A stretch of DNA of 64,000 nucleotides from an uncultured Porphyromonadaceae bacterium (GTDB taxonomy: Bacteria > Bacteroidota > Bacteroidia > Bacteroidales > Muribaculaceae). Shown here piece by piece: positions 1 through 9,584 of this stretch; the first letter of the stretch is position 1, and each line of letters starts with the position of its first letter. A program made the position numbers and the translations under genes. The stretch covers positions 4,955 through 68,954 of the forward strand of contig URII01000005.1 of assembly GCA_900547825.1 (NCBI GenBank), given 5' to 3'. The notes under the pieces were generated by a model. It was not told the DNA's origin. It saw nothing but the letters and a program-made list of their open reading frames with translations, and ran no database searches.

Positions 1-719
1 TCCGGAAGATAAAAAGCATTGTGCAGCTCATCTCTATGCGCAGGGTTCAATGCTGCTGAGATCCATCGGCCTGGTAGTTTTTCCACAGGAACATCGGAAA
101 CATTTATAGCTACCATCCGGTCTTTTTCCGGAATATGCCCGGGAAGGGTCTGCAGGGCCTTACGGCATGCTTCACATTCCGGATCATAAAATAATATCCA
201 TACATTGCAGTCAGAGTCCTGACATTGTGAAATCAGGTCGTGTAGCTGGATTTTACGTCCGTCCGCGAGAATCAGAGGCAGATCTCCGATAACATGCCCC
301 GGCAGGTTCTTGCCGTAGTTTTCCAAAAGATAATCCAAGCGTACAGATCTCACATCATCGTCAGAAAGCGACTGCCGCAATGCTGCAAGATATTCGCTCA
401 GCAGCTGCGGGGAATATAATGGAGAATCACGTTGGCCTAAATAATCAAATACTGTGGTGTCCGGTACATCTGCGAATTTAGCTACGAAATTTCTGAAAGC
501 ATGTGCCCGTAATGCAGAGTCGGTATTACTGACAATGAAAAGGAAATCTACCTTGCGTTGCTCCAACGAGTCAGGCGATATGGAGTCAGGGTCGACAGAG
601 GTCCAGTATGAATACAGATAGTCACTCAACGATTCGGAATGCAGCCCCTGATTATTCGAACATGCAGTCAGAACCGAGATCAACAGGACTGCTGTTATGG
701 TTTTAATTGCGCTGTACAT
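1..719 (-). CDS. DUF5106-like thioredoxin-fold lipoprotein (3' end outside window)
   Basis: The frame is open from an ATG at 717-719 to the left edge, so the N-terminus is complete and the C-terminus is missing (239 codons seen). Residues 1-20 form a lipoprotein signal ending LISVLTAC, with Cys20 as the lipidation site. The middle (about 30-160) is helical and resembles DUF5106 regions of Bacteroidales proteins. From about residue 170 it reads as a thioredoxin fold, with VWILFYDPECEAC giving a C-x-x-C pair at Cys182/Cys185. The start overlaps the end of the upstream DUF4906 gene by 17 bases, so translation is probably coupled and the protein belongs to the fimbrial operon. A role in disulfide or redox handling of exported subunits is inference. 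The DUF5106 assignment is from memory of the family and moderately sure. Confidence 0.75.
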   Translation of the reverse strand, partial: MYSAIKTITAVLLISVLTACSNNQGLHSESLSDYLYSYWTSVDPDSISPDSLEQRKVDFLFIVSNTDSALRAHAFRNFVAKFADVPDTTVFDYLGQRDSPLYSPQLLSEYLAALRQSLSDDDVRSVRLDYLLENYGKNLPGHVIGDLPLILADGRKIQLHDLISQCQDSDCNVWILFYDPECEACRKALQTLPGHIPEKDRMVAINVSDVPVEKLPGRWISAALNPAHRDELHNAFYLP

Positions 720-2700
720 TGATATATACCGGATTCAGATACTTCATTCCCTGATTGACCACACGGATACAGAATGCAGCATTACCGTTGTTTGGAACGC
801 GCCCTGTTCCGGTTGTTCCGTCTAATGCGGAAGTGTTATATTGCCTGTCCTCGGCCGATGTGGTGTTAAGCCTGAACCGGGCAGTGAACAGTCCGCCTTC
901 GCTTCCGTCAGCTCTGGCATATTCGGCCCACTCGATATTCTGCACATAGTACATTACACGGTCGGATCCGGCTCCCTGAAATCCCGATAGGCCGACAGCC
1001 ACTTTCAGCGGGCTTCCGTTCACAGCATAGATATTCTGCTTGTCGCTCTCGAATGTCATGGCAAGCGGGAACATGGTTTTAGATAATCCGGAAGGCAACA
1101 TGTAGCTTACTGTCAGGTCCGCACCTAATGCCGATGATGGTGTGTCCGCTTTCACATCGCTCAACTCCCAAGGACGCCGCAGCATAAAAGTAACCGTCCT
1201 GCCTAATCCGGAGGATTCTGCGTAATAGATACGGATGTTCTGTTCAAGGCGCCGGCTGTCGGTGGGCACTTCGGATGTGGAGATTCTCAGCTCATACCAT
1301 CCGTCATTGCCCGATACCACCGCGGCCTGTTTTATGACAGGGCCTGAGATATCCACGTTTTTCCCACCTTGAACACCTGCGCCAGCCATGTCATATTCCA
1401 CTGATTCATCATTCATATCGTATATCCTCAACGCCTTGGGATTGAATGAAGCGCCGGATGCAACAGTGTAACGGAAGCGTAGCGTATAATCCGCGGTTTT
1501 CTCCGTGAATATCACTTGTGTGGCGCTGACCTCTATTTTCTCACCGCCATAGCCTATCGAGAAAAGATCACGGGTTACGACTGATGCGGAAAGATTGTTA
1601 TGCGGGGCTCCCGACATGGCTTCCCGAAGTGTGGGAGCACCTTTGCCGCCCACTTCAGTTATACTTACAGTATATTGAAAGTTCCGAAGCAAGTCATAAT
1701 ATCCGAACTTACCGTTCATATCCTTGCCTATGTCAATTTTATAATAGCATGGCTCACCGGCATATTCTCCGCTTACTATAAGATATGTTACCGCTGCTCC
1801 GGTGCCTGCTGAGGTCAAGGAACTTTGCGAACGTTCATAAATATAACACGGGCTGTCGATACCTGAGGCAATCAACCGTTCCGATTCATCAAGTTTGTGC
1901 CGTATTTCAGCCTCGTCCGTACATGTCATGGTTTCATCGGCTCCGGCCGGATTCACGCCATGATAACCTTGTGCCGTTATATCCTCATACGACAACAGTG
2001 CGTCATCCGAATCCAGAAACGCTGCAAACAGGTGATCCTTATAAATGTAAGGTGCCACGGTGCCTGAGCCCGGACGGTTTACTACCGTATATCCCGACAT
2101 TTTGAATTTAGCCCCTGATGTGTGATCCTCCACGGATATCTTTACAAAATTCCGGATTAGTTTTACGTTCAGATTCATATCTGCCGATATTCCCGCTACG
2201 TCCTTTATGCCCCAATAGGCGTCACATCCACCTTCCATCACTAATGCCGGCATTACAGTGGTTTCACTCGCCATAGCGGAGATATAATCGCCTCCGGGTA
2301 TGTCATGCAGATCGGGGGCTTCCGTCACTACAAAATGCAACCGGCGGGGTTCTGATGAGCTGTAAATATTTCTGACGTTGAAGTAAACAGTCCTGGTTGT
2401 CTCATCTATCCGCAACACTGATATGTCCTCAGGCCCTATGAATTGCAACATCACTCCTGCCGGATCGAATACAAACAGGTTGACATGCAGATTGTTCAGC
2501 AGGTCATCCACAGTCGGTTCGTCATTCATGGCGCGTGACCGGGTAATATTCATCTCAGGAAAAGAGGCTCCGGTAGTTATAGTCACTGGGGTGCCATCGG
2601 ATGCAGGGATATCGCCTCTCTCAGGCAATATGTCATCGCTGCATCCTGTAGCGGCGATGGAGATAAATATCGTAAGCAGATATATTGATATCAGTCGCAT
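703..2700 (-). CDS. DUF4906-type fimbrial tip-like lipoprotein
   Basis: About 665 residues from the ATG at 2698-2700. An in-frame start 39 bases upstream would put charged residues before the signal and overlap the preceding gene, so the later start is preferred. The signal peptide ends IAATGC, a lipobox. An early LHVNLFVFDPAGV strand followed by a cysteine-poor, beta-rich body matches the DUF4906 layout, as does the middle motif YYDLLRNFQYTVSI, typical where fimbrillin-like domains join. DUF4906 proteins sit at the end of Mfa-type fimbrial operons and are thought to be tip or accessory subunits assembled outside the outer membrane. Seven bases separate it from the preceding gene, and the next gene starts inside its last codons. 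Family is fairly sure; tip role is inferred. Confidence 0.8.
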   Translation of the reverse strand: MRLISIYLLTIFISIAATGCSDDILPERGDIPASDGTPVTITTGASFPEMNITRSRAMNDEPTVDDLLNNLHVNLFVFDPAGVMLQFIGPEDISVLRIDETTRTVYFNVRNIYSSSEPRRLHFVVTEAPDLHDIPGGDYISAMASETTVMPALVMEGGCDAYWGIKDVAGISADMNLNVKLIRNFVKISVEDHTSGAKFKMSGYTVVNRPGSGTVAPYIYKDHLFAAFLDSDDALLSYEDITAQGYHGVNPAGADETMTCTDEAEIRHKLDESERLIASGIDSPCYIYERSQSSLTSAGTGAAVTYLIVSGEYAGEPCYYKIDIGKDMNGKFGYYDLLRNFQYTVSITEVGGKGAPTLREAMSGAPHNNLSASVVTRDLFSIGYGGEKIEVSATQVIFTEKTADYTLRFRYTVASGASFNPKALRIYDMNDESVEYDMAGAGVQGGKNVDISGPVIKQAAVVSGNDGWYELRISTSEVPTDSRRLEQNIRIYYAESSGLGRTVTFMLRRPWELSDVKADTPSSALGADLTVSYMLPSGLSKTMFPLAMTFESDKQNIYAVNGSPLKVAVGLSGFQGAGSDRVMYYVQNIEWAEYARADGSEGGLFTARFRLNTTSAEDRQYNTSALDGTTGTGRVPNNGNAAFCIRVVNQGMKYLNPVYINVQRN

Positions 2701-2707
2701 GTAAATA

Positions 2708-5065
2708 TCATTTAGACGATTTAGCCCGGAGGCGGTCACCGTAGGTATATGTTTTTTTATTTGTCAGTGTATCTGAGGCCCAGTACCATTCATCATATAC
2801 ACATCTCACCGCACGCTGCTCTGTTGAGCCGGTAGTCACGACCTCTACATACGGATTGTCAGGGTCGTTGACCACGTTTATACCTCCGGAGGCGCACCAG
2901 TATGACGCCGTATTGCCAGCTGTGCCGAACAGATACGGGATGTACTGTTTGTTTGACAGGTTGCTTATATATTCGATCTCGGCTGCTGTCGGCAAGCGCC
3001 ATCGTCCTGCCGGTCGGCCGTCTTCCTGATATGACGCACATCGCCGTTCAGCTCCGTCACGGAAAATCTGATAGGTGACACCCCATTGCGACGCCACAAG
3101 CAGCTGAGGTGCTATGAACCGGGATTTGGATGCTGAATTATCGGCAGGATAATAGTTGCTTATGCGTTTGTTTTTATTGTCTTCCATGCTCCAGTCGGTG
3201 CCTGATACAGCAAGATTATCCACCGAACGCTTGCGGGGATCGGCGATTACATAATTGTCGGTTTCGGCAAATTTAGAAATTGTGAGCAAGTAGGTGTGCT
3301 TGTTTTCCACATAACTGTCGTCATGTATCGAGCCTAACCAGTAGTGGCGCTGGGTAGTGTTGGAGGGAGCGGTTGAAGAGGTGGATAAGTAACCGCGTCG
3401 GTTCCTTGTGCTATAATTGTAATTGTTTTTATTGACGAACCGGGTGCCGGATGCTGTGAGTCGCGTGGTGATGTATATAGCCGGGATCTGGGTTACAATA
3501 ATTGTGGCATGTGACGCCGGATCCAAAGGGTCGGCATCAGTATGGCGTATCTTGATCCGGAAAGTATAGGCGTTTATAGCGTTATCAGAGGTTATGACCG
3601 CTTTATTGTTCTGCCAGGCTATATGGCGCAAGTCGCGCAACAGGGTTATTTCCCCTTTCGACTGGTCAATGTCAACACCGGCAAAAATAGTGGCTGGAGA
3701 ATAGTTGTCTATGTCAGTGTAGGAATAAGTCCCGCTGTTTTTGGTAAGCACTATATTGCGGTCTCGGTTGTTTTTGTAGTCACGCCATGACAATGTAAGC
3801 TCTTCGATCTCCACTGGGTGCGAAGTGCTGTAAGGTATGGAAATCTGCCGCTCATTATCCATCTTGAATGTGTAGGCATTAAGCGATGAGCTGAAATTAT
3901 TGTTGTTCATAAGCAGATAACGAATTTCCTTTATGTCAGTGGGTAGTGTATAGATATTCCATTCCATGGCATAATGCCAGTCGAAAGTCATGTTGACGGG
4001 TTCGGATACCGAGGTGCCGCCGAGCCGGCTAAGAGTTATGCGCATGTCGTAATGGGTATTGCGCACTATCTCGGTGTCGGAAGGCTGTACGTTTATTTTA
4101 TAGTACGTGACTGTCACTTTGCGGTTGCCGAGATTATCTATATAATACCATGGAGCCACGAGAGTTATAAAGCAGTTGCCACGCGGCGAATATGGATCCC
4201 ATTTGGCCGGATAACTGTAGAAGGGCACTTTCTGTAGATATTTGTGGCGTGGACGCGACATATCGGCTACGAAAGGTGAACCGTTTCCGTCGGCTATGCG
4301 TATCTCGTTGGAATATAGCCTATCCTCGTCTACAGGAACCGGAGAGGTATTAAGCGGGGATATCACCGCACCGTTTGCTATCCATGACCACATCTCCTGA
4401 GGCATGGAATAATATTTCACTGTATCTTCGCGGGCCGGTCCACCGAAAGGATCTATAATCGTATGTACCACGTCGATGGAATCAGGAACATCAATGGCGA
4501 GGGTGAGTTTTGCAGCAGCTCGTTGAAGGGTTACATTGCCTGCGGCGAGGCGGGTGTCGCGGTCAAGTATTATCCGTGCCTCCCCGTCCATGGCAAAAGC
4601 CGGTTGTATGACTGTGTTGTCAAACCCGCTCCCCACTGTCACATTCCTTATTTCATCCACAGTGTGTATTCCCTCCAAAAGTGTGGGATCAACATTGGCT
4701 ACCGCATATACGATACATTCTGTGCCGTCGGGCCCGAAAATGCCGCCCGTTTCCAGTGCGTTGCGAGGAAATTCAATGCGGAAAGTATGGGAATAATCGA
4801 GCCGTACATCCACATCATAGATAAATTTATATTCACTGGTACGGGTTGAATACCCCTCAGCAGAGAAGAAGTAAAGCCTCAATGAATTTACCTTGAATTC
4901 GTTCAGGTCATCTGAAAGTGACCGGACTCCTCTTACAGGTATGTCAATAGTGATATTGAAGCCTTCCGACAGTACATCATCTTGCAATACGGATTCGTCG
5001 GAACATCCGATTGCAACAAGGGCTATGAAAAAGCCGGCTATATATGTTTTGATAAGGTGATTCAT
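2708..5065 (-). CDS. DUF4906-type fimbrial protein with C-terminal FISUMP-like domain
   Basis: 785 residues, with a lipoprotein signal MNHLIKTYIAGFFIALVAIGC. The N-terminal part has a fimbrillin-like strand (VNSLRLYFFSAEGYS) and the body is beta-rich. Residues from about 660 onward carry GRWRLPTAAEIEYI, YWCASGG and RAVRCVYDEWYW. This is the signature of the lectin-like or FISUMP-like domain found at the C-terminus of many long DUF4906 fimbrial proteins, and it suggests a ligand-binding tip adhesin. It is the longest gene of the operon and is followed 7 bases later by a second DUF4906 gene. The two DUF4906 proteins differ: only this one has the C-terminal domain. The presence of the domain is visible; ligand binding is inference. 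Confidence 0.8.
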   Translation of the reverse strand: MNHLIKTYIAGFFIALVAIGCSDESVLQDDVLSEGFNITIDIPVRGVRSLSDDLNEFKVNSLRLYFFSAEGYSTRTSEYKFIYDVDVRLDYSHTFRIEFPRNALETGGIFGPDGTECIVYAVANVDPTLLEGIHTVDEIRNVTVGSGFDNTVIQPAFAMDGEARIILDRDTRLAAGNVTLQRAAAKLTLAIDVPDSIDVVHTIIDPFGGPAREDTVKYYSMPQEMWSWIANGAVISPLNTSPVPVDEDRLYSNEIRIADGNGSPFVADMSRPRHKYLQKVPFYSYPAKWDPYSPRGNCFITLVAPWYYIDNLGNRKVTVTYYKINVQPSDTEIVRNTHYDMRITLSRLGGTSVSEPVNMTFDWHYAMEWNIYTLPTDIKEIRYLLMNNNNFSSSLNAYTFKMDNERQISIPYSTSHPVEIEELTLSWRDYKNNRDRNIVLTKNSGTYSYTDIDNYSPATIFAGVDIDQSKGEITLLRDLRHIAWQNNKAVITSDNAINAYTFRIKIRHTDADPLDPASHATIIVTQIPAIYITTRLTASGTRFVNKNNYNYSTRNRRGYLSTSSTAPSNTTQRHYWLGSIHDDSYVENKHTYLLTISKFAETDNYVIADPRKRSVDNLAVSGTDWSMEDNKNKRISNYYPADNSASKSRFIAPQLLVASQWGVTYQIFRDGAERRCASYQEDGRPAGRWRLPTAAEIEYISNLSNKQYIPYLFGTAGNTASYWCASGGINVVNDPDNPYVEVVTTGSTEQRAVRCVYDEWYWASDTLTNKKTYTYGDRLRAKSSK

Positions 5066-5076
5066 AGCGTTATAGG

Positions 5077-6636
5077 TTACATTTTGTTTTCACGGTAAAT
5101 TATGAACCGGTGACTCATGCCTGATGTAAGAGGCGCATGAAGGGTAAGACCGTCAACAGTCTTGACCTCAACCACTAATTCAGCCCAATGCCGGTAGGAA
5201 TCTGCATTACCTTTGCCGCGGACATGGATTATGGCCGGTTCCCCCACTCTGCCTTCGGCATAGACGCGTTCGGAGCCGGATATGATATTGCCTGATCCGT
5301 CCACATCAACAAATTCAAAAGCGTCAACTCCATTCTCTCCGGGAATAAAGTAGGCTTTCCATGTGGCTCCTGCCGGTGAGGCTATACAGAAGCGTCCTGT
5401 AGCACAGGAATTAGTTCCGTTGAGAATGGAGAGTTGCTGCTCCTCTGTGCCGTTATACATTTCAGCGCTCACAGAGAAGTTATCAGGGTCATACGTCCAT
5501 TCCAGAAATCCGTCGGCCTCCATGCTCACCACATTGTCAAGTTCGAAATCTTCGGTTTTCACAATCCAATCCCCTACGGTGGCGGTTATGTCAGCCACCG
5601 TGTTGAGGGCATGCACGTCAAACCTGTATATATGGTTACGTATAAGATCCGTCCCGATCCCGTCCGTAAATTTGTCAAGACTCACTTCAAAGTATTGTGG
5701 CGATGCACCCATCGTCATAATGGCCTCCACCCGGAAACGGATATCTTTCACATGGGATTCCGGACAATATATGCGGTAACAGGCCGGATTGCTCCCGGTG
5801 CGCTTGGCAGTAACCGGGACCCTGGAAACTGATTCGGGGTATATGTTGGCATATTTCAGGCCGGCAGTATAGTCATCGAATGCCGGACGGATATATCCCT
5901 TGTCGGTCCAGGATATCATCTCTACACCTGTCACCATGGGATATTTATTGCCGTCGGTGGCCGGGACTGCGTTTGCTATACGGTCGGATATTTCAATTTT
6001 GCATAGTGCGCGGAGCATATCAATGTCGCCGGCGAATGCCGCATCAATGCCTTGGGTGAGCATCTTCTTACTCACGGCAAAACCTTTTATACCATACATC
6101 GGCACTCCGGCTGTTGCCGAGGGAGTATATTCAGCATTGATATTGAACCAGTCGGTTACACTGCCTATTACCGATAGTCCGTAGTTGTAGGTAAGATACT
6201 GACCTCCGGCAGCTTTCATGTTGGCTAAAATCATCACAGAAAAAGGTACTATGTCGTTTTCATCGAATTTATCGAAATAATCATGGGTGAAAGCGACGGA
6301 AAGAGCATAATATCCGTCATTGCCAGTGCCGGAGTATTCGAGTGATGTAGGCACCACGGTTTTCAGCAGTACACCGCTCTGGCTGAATATATGGATGCGC
6401 ATGTCGTCGGGTGAGAGAATACGTTCGCCTATGGTGGCAGCGTCCTCCTCCCATACTCCGGGCGCCCGGGAAACAGGAATGTCACCGGTAGAGATGGTGA
6501 AGCTGAAGCGCACCTCCGAACCTGAGGACTGTCCCGGATCGGAAACTAAAGAATCCGGATCGGCACATGACCACAGCATTCCTGACAAAATCAGGAACAG
6601 AGTAAAACCGTACAATATGTTACCGGGATTTACCAT
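5077..6636 (-). CDS. fimbrillin-like accessory subunit (lipoprotein)
   Basis: 519 residues from the ATG at 6634-6636, which overlaps the stop of the upstream Mfa2-like gene by 7 bases. An in-frame ATG 30 bases earlier also exists but lies deeper in the neighbour. The signal peptide ends LILSGMLWSC, a lipobox. After it come beta-rich stretches such as DDMRIHIFSQSGVLL and PMYGIKGF, the layout of FimA/Mfa-like pilin folds, where the lipidated N-terminal strand is removed during polymerisation. Position between the anchor gene and the tip genes suits a minor subunit equivalent to FimC/FimD or Mfa3/Mfa4. I cannot name the exact family from sequence alone. Confidence 0.7.
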   Translation of the reverse strand: MVNPGNILYGFTLFLILSGMLWSCADPDSLVSDPGQSSGSEVRFSFTISTGDIPVSRAPGVWEEDAATIGERILSPDDMRIHIFSQSGVLLKTVVPTSLEYSGTGNDGYYALSVAFTHDYFDKFDENDIVPFSVMILANMKAAGGQYLTYNYGLSVIGSVTDWFNINAEYTPSATAGVPMYGIKGFAVSKKMLTQGIDAAFAGDIDMLRALCKIEISDRIANAVPATDGNKYPMVTGVEMISWTDKGYIRPAFDDYTAGLKYANIYPESVSRVPVTAKRTGSNPACYRIYCPESHVKDIRFRVEAIMTMGASPQYFEVSLDKFTDGIGTDLIRNHIYRFDVHALNTVADITATVGDWIVKTEDFELDNVVSMEADGFLEWTYDPDNFSVSAEMYNGTEEQQLSILNGTNSCATGRFCIASPAGATWKAYFIPGENGVDAFEFVDVDGSGNIISGSERVYAEGRVGEPAIIHVRGKGNADSYRHWAELVVEVKTVDGLTLHAPLTSGMSHRFIIYRENKM

Positions 6637-7634
6637 TCCTGAAACTGTACCGGCAATGTGGCCCACTGATTCACATAGATCATGGCTCCCTTATTCCAGT
6701 TGTTGTTTTGGTCAAGGATAAAAGTTATTGTGTAATCATCCTGACGGTCAAGATATTCCTGATCGTCCATATGCGAATGAAATTCCCCTTTATAAAGCAA
6801 CAGGTTGCTTTCAAGCGCTATTGATATAATATTTTTCCCGTCGGAACGGCGGGTGACATCTATCCGGCCCTGACATTCCCTTGCAAGGCGGCCAATAGAA
6901 AATTCAGCCGACAGTCCGGATCGTACGGTTCCGGCAGAACCGGGAAGCTCCATGCCGACAGGTGTCACAGCCCAGGGCTGGTACAATATAGGGTTACCTG
7001 TGCCTACGGAGTTGTCATAATCCATAAATCCGTTTTTGCTTTTCACGGAGATGGAAAATCCGTCCGGATCCATTTCCGAACCGTCAAGATTAAGCAGGAT
7101 TACGTTAAGCCGGTTTGTGTTCTTGGTGAGATGTAGTGTCACATTCTGCGGTTCGGCACTGTTTATAGTGTTGTTGTCAATAAATTCCACATTTGTCAGC
7201 AATCCGTGGAACAGATCGTTAAGCCGGAGGTCGCTTTCATCCTCCTCCCCGGTCAGAAGTTTCACTCCGTTATGGCTGAGTTTATCCCCGGAGGGAACGG
7301 CATAACCGAAGGAATTTCCCTCGGCCATGCCGCCCCAGCAGAGGATGTCGTAGGAACCGGGCAGGAGCGGCATATCCACTGTGTAGCTGTCGTTGGAAAG
7401 AGCTTTTCCCGAATCGGTGTGGCGCCACACTTCACGCCCGGTGGCATGGTCAAACACTTTAATATCCACTGATCTTACCTGAGTGGCGAATGCGTCGGCA
7501 TAAAGCATGTTGCGGTCAAAGACAATGCGCAGCCTGTAGTTGTTGGGACATTCGGGCAAGTCCTCGTTGATGCAACCTGCCAATGCCGCACCCAGTAAAA
7601 GCGAATAGAAAAATTTAAAGTATCTGATCATCAA
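6630..7634 (-). CDS. Mfa2/FimB-family fimbrial anchor lipoprotein
   Basis: 334 residues. The lipoprotein signal is followed by GCINEDLPECPNNYRLRIVFDRN, read here in two parts: the lipobox LAGC, then the CPNNYRLRIVFDRN segment diagnostic of FimB/Mfa2 proteins. Next come YADAFATQVRSVDIKVFD and CWGGMAEG, also typical. Family members anchor and limit the length of the fimbrial shaft in the outer membrane. Unusually, its C-terminus (VNQWATLPVQFQEW) closely matches that of the major subunit encoded just upstream. It lies 28 bases after the Mfa1-like gene and overlaps the next gene by 7 bases, so it is operonic. The assignment is confident. Confidence 0.88.
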   Translation of the reverse strand: MMIRYFKFFYSLLLGAALAGCINEDLPECPNNYRLRIVFDRNMLYADAFATQVRSVDIKVFDHATGREVWRHTDSGKALSNDSYTVDMPLLPGSYDILCWGGMAEGNSFGYAVPSGDKLSHNGVKLLTGEEDESDLRLNDLFHGLLTNVEFIDNNTINSAEPQNVTLHLTKNTNRLNVILLNLDGSEMDPDGFSISVKSKNGFMDYDNSVGTGNPILYQPWAVTPVGMELPGSAGTVRSGLSAEFSIGRLARECQGRIDVTRRSDGKNIISIALESNLLLYKGEFHSHMDDQEYLDRQDDYTITFILDQNNNWNKGAMIYVNQWATLPVQFQEW

Positions 7635-7662
7635 TTATCAATCATTTTAATCAAGTCATAAA

Positions 7663-9555
7663 TCACCATTCCCATTTCTGAACAGGCAGAGTGGCCCATT
7701 TCTGAATGTTGACGCGGAATTTCACGGCATAGCTTACCTTGTCAGTGGTAGGCAGTAGTGGATCATCGGGAGATATGACACCTGTTCCCAGTCCTGCTAT
7801 ACGGTCAATCTGGATGGAATATACATGGTTGCGGACCACTCCGAAGTCGCCTGCGCGCATCTGGCTCCAGTCCCAGTCATCCATGCTTTTTCCGAAATTG
7901 GGATTTCCCTCACGATACCATCCCCAATGCTGTATGGGAGCGGTGAAGAACGCCATGCCGTTGACATAAGCATGCGCTCCGCCAAGATTCTGATACAGGA
8001 GGCGGTTGGCTTTGACAACTGTTGTGGGGGAGTTTATTTCCACATATTCCTGCAATTCGGAATCATAGAAATAGAAGCCGCTGTTGACAGCTGTGATCTG
8101 TAAAGTTACTAAATCTCCGCCGATTTTGAGGCCATGGCGAACATCCTTGGCCGGATGCTGCACTGTAAATATATTGCTGCCGACAGGAATATCGGAGGTG
8201 CGTACCGGAACATAGCTTGTTCCCTGCTTTTTTAGCACAATGGTCTGCGTGCTCAGCAGCCGGTCCTGAATGGTGCCGAGTCCGGCTATGTCATTCTCTT
8301 CGGCTGAATAGAAATGAGGCTTGCCGTTGGAATCTTTCTGATAAGTATAGAAAGTTTTTGCCTCGCCGTTGATTTTATAGCGACCCTTGAGCACTACTGA
8401 CGGCATGGAGGCCAGAGGCAGATAGTTGTCAGGCATATCTTCGCCGGTAAGTGCGGTTTTCCTCACTGTAGTTTCCATAAAGTATTGCGATGTGCCGGCT
8501 TCGGCCGAGGGGCTGTTGAATGTATGGTAATAGACATTATAAGGATACTCAGCCGCATCCAGAATATCATCTGCCACAAGAGGATAGCTGTTGGTGTAAT
8601 ATGCTGGTGACCGTCCCCAGAAAGAGCGGAAATGTTCCGGTTTGTTCCATCCCGGGAAAAGAATCGCATTCAGCTCATCGTAAGTGGCATAAGTAGGGTC
8701 CAGATCGGAATTGGCACGGAACGATTTCAGGAAATAGAAGGACTTCTCATAGGAGTTCAGCCCCCATCCCTCCGGTTCAAAAGTCAGGGTAAGCCCATTG
8801 CCGGCATCATATTCCTCCACTGCATTATCTGCAATGGCGAAAGATATTTTGGCTGCATAGCGTTCCACGTATATATCTATTGTAACGTCCTCGAGTTCGT
8901 CCGCTGTCATATCTTCCAGATCCGATTCGGTAAGGAGTTTGTTGGTGTCAAACGGGGTAGCCATGATAAGCTGGTTGTCAAGACCTGTCACTTCGTCACG
9001 GCCATAGTAAACGGAGTTGGTCATGGCAAGATATTTGTTGCCCCCGTCCTCAGGCGAATAAATGCTGGAGAGGATACGTTTCTGAGCGTCCATAAGGGTG
9101 CGGTTCTCATAATAGCTTGCATTTACGGCATTTACAATGCAGAGCACATAGGTAGGCATTTTCTCGCCCTGGACAAGATTTACGGGCACGTTGGTCTCGT
9201 AGAAACCGTACACCGAAGGGTTGGTGGCCGGGGTTGTGGGATTTACGGCGCCGGTCAACGGCAGGGGAACGTGGCTGTGGTAGTTCTTATCCGCATCGTA
9301 GAAATAAAAATCAATGGTACGGATTTTATTTTCCGCCTCTGTGCCGTTGGCATAATCCGAGGTGTTGTCACCGACAGCCCGTGAGGAGTTGCCCGAGGAA
9401 CCTCCGGCATTTACAAGACTTACTTTCAGATAACGCACTTCGGAGTCAGAGGCTACCGGCCCGTTTTGATCGGAAGCCGACGGCTCGTCAGCCGAACATG
9501 CTGCGAAAAGAAACGCAGGCATGGTCAACAATAATGTTCTGATTACTTTTTTCAT
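7663..9555 (-). CDS. Mfa1-family major fimbrial subunit
   Basis: 630 residues with a lipoprotein signal ending AFLFAAC. The mature N-terminal region has the pilin strand KIRTIDFYFYDADKN, and the C-terminal third has GDFGVVRNHVYSIQI followed by a last strand VNIQKWATLPVQKWEW. Mfa1/fimbrillin subunits are lipidated, exported, processed by an Arg-specific protease and polymerised by donor-strand exchange through the C-terminal strand. An arginine at SSRAVGDN (about residue 60) is a candidate processing site. It is the second gene of the operon, 29 bases after the DUF3575/OmpA gene. The family call is firm; whether it is the shaft subunit rests on gene order. Confidence 0.87.
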   Translation of the reverse strand: MKKVIRTLLLTMPAFLFAACSADEPSASDQNGPVASDSEVRYLKVSLVNAGGSSGNSSRAVGDNTSDYANGTEAENKIRTIDFYFYDADKNYHSHVPLPLTGAVNPTTPATNPSVYGFYETNVPVNLVQGEKMPTYVLCIVNAVNASYYENRTLMDAQKRILSSIYSPEDGGNKYLAMTNSVYYGRDEVTGLDNQLIMATPFDTNKLLTESDLEDMTADELEDVTIDIYVERYAAKISFAIADNAVEEYDAGNGLTLTFEPEGWGLNSYEKSFYFLKSFRANSDLDPTYATYDELNAILFPGWNKPEHFRSFWGRSPAYYTNSYPLVADDILDAAEYPYNVYYHTFNSPSAEAGTSQYFMETTVRKTALTGEDMPDNYLPLASMPSVVLKGRYKINGEAKTFYTYQKDSNGKPHFYSAEENDIAGLGTIQDRLLSTQTIVLKKQGTSYVPVRTSDIPVGSNIFTVQHPAKDVRHGLKIGGDLVTLQITAVNSGFYFYDSELQEYVEINSPTTVVKANRLLYQNLGGAHAYVNGMAFFTAPIQHWGWYREGNPNFGKSMDDWDWSQMRAGDFGVVRNHVYSIQIDRIAGLGTGVISPDDPLLPTTDKVSYAVKFRVNIQKWATLPVQKWEW

Positions 9556-9584
9556 GTAGTTGATAATTTGGAATAAAAATATAA

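Noticed and set aside
8632..9384. A 250-codon open frame on the plus strand opposite the Mfa1-like gene
   Set aside because: It lies wholly inside the coding strand of a well-supported fimbrial gene, has no plausible domain, and shows the mirrored composition of an antisense frame.
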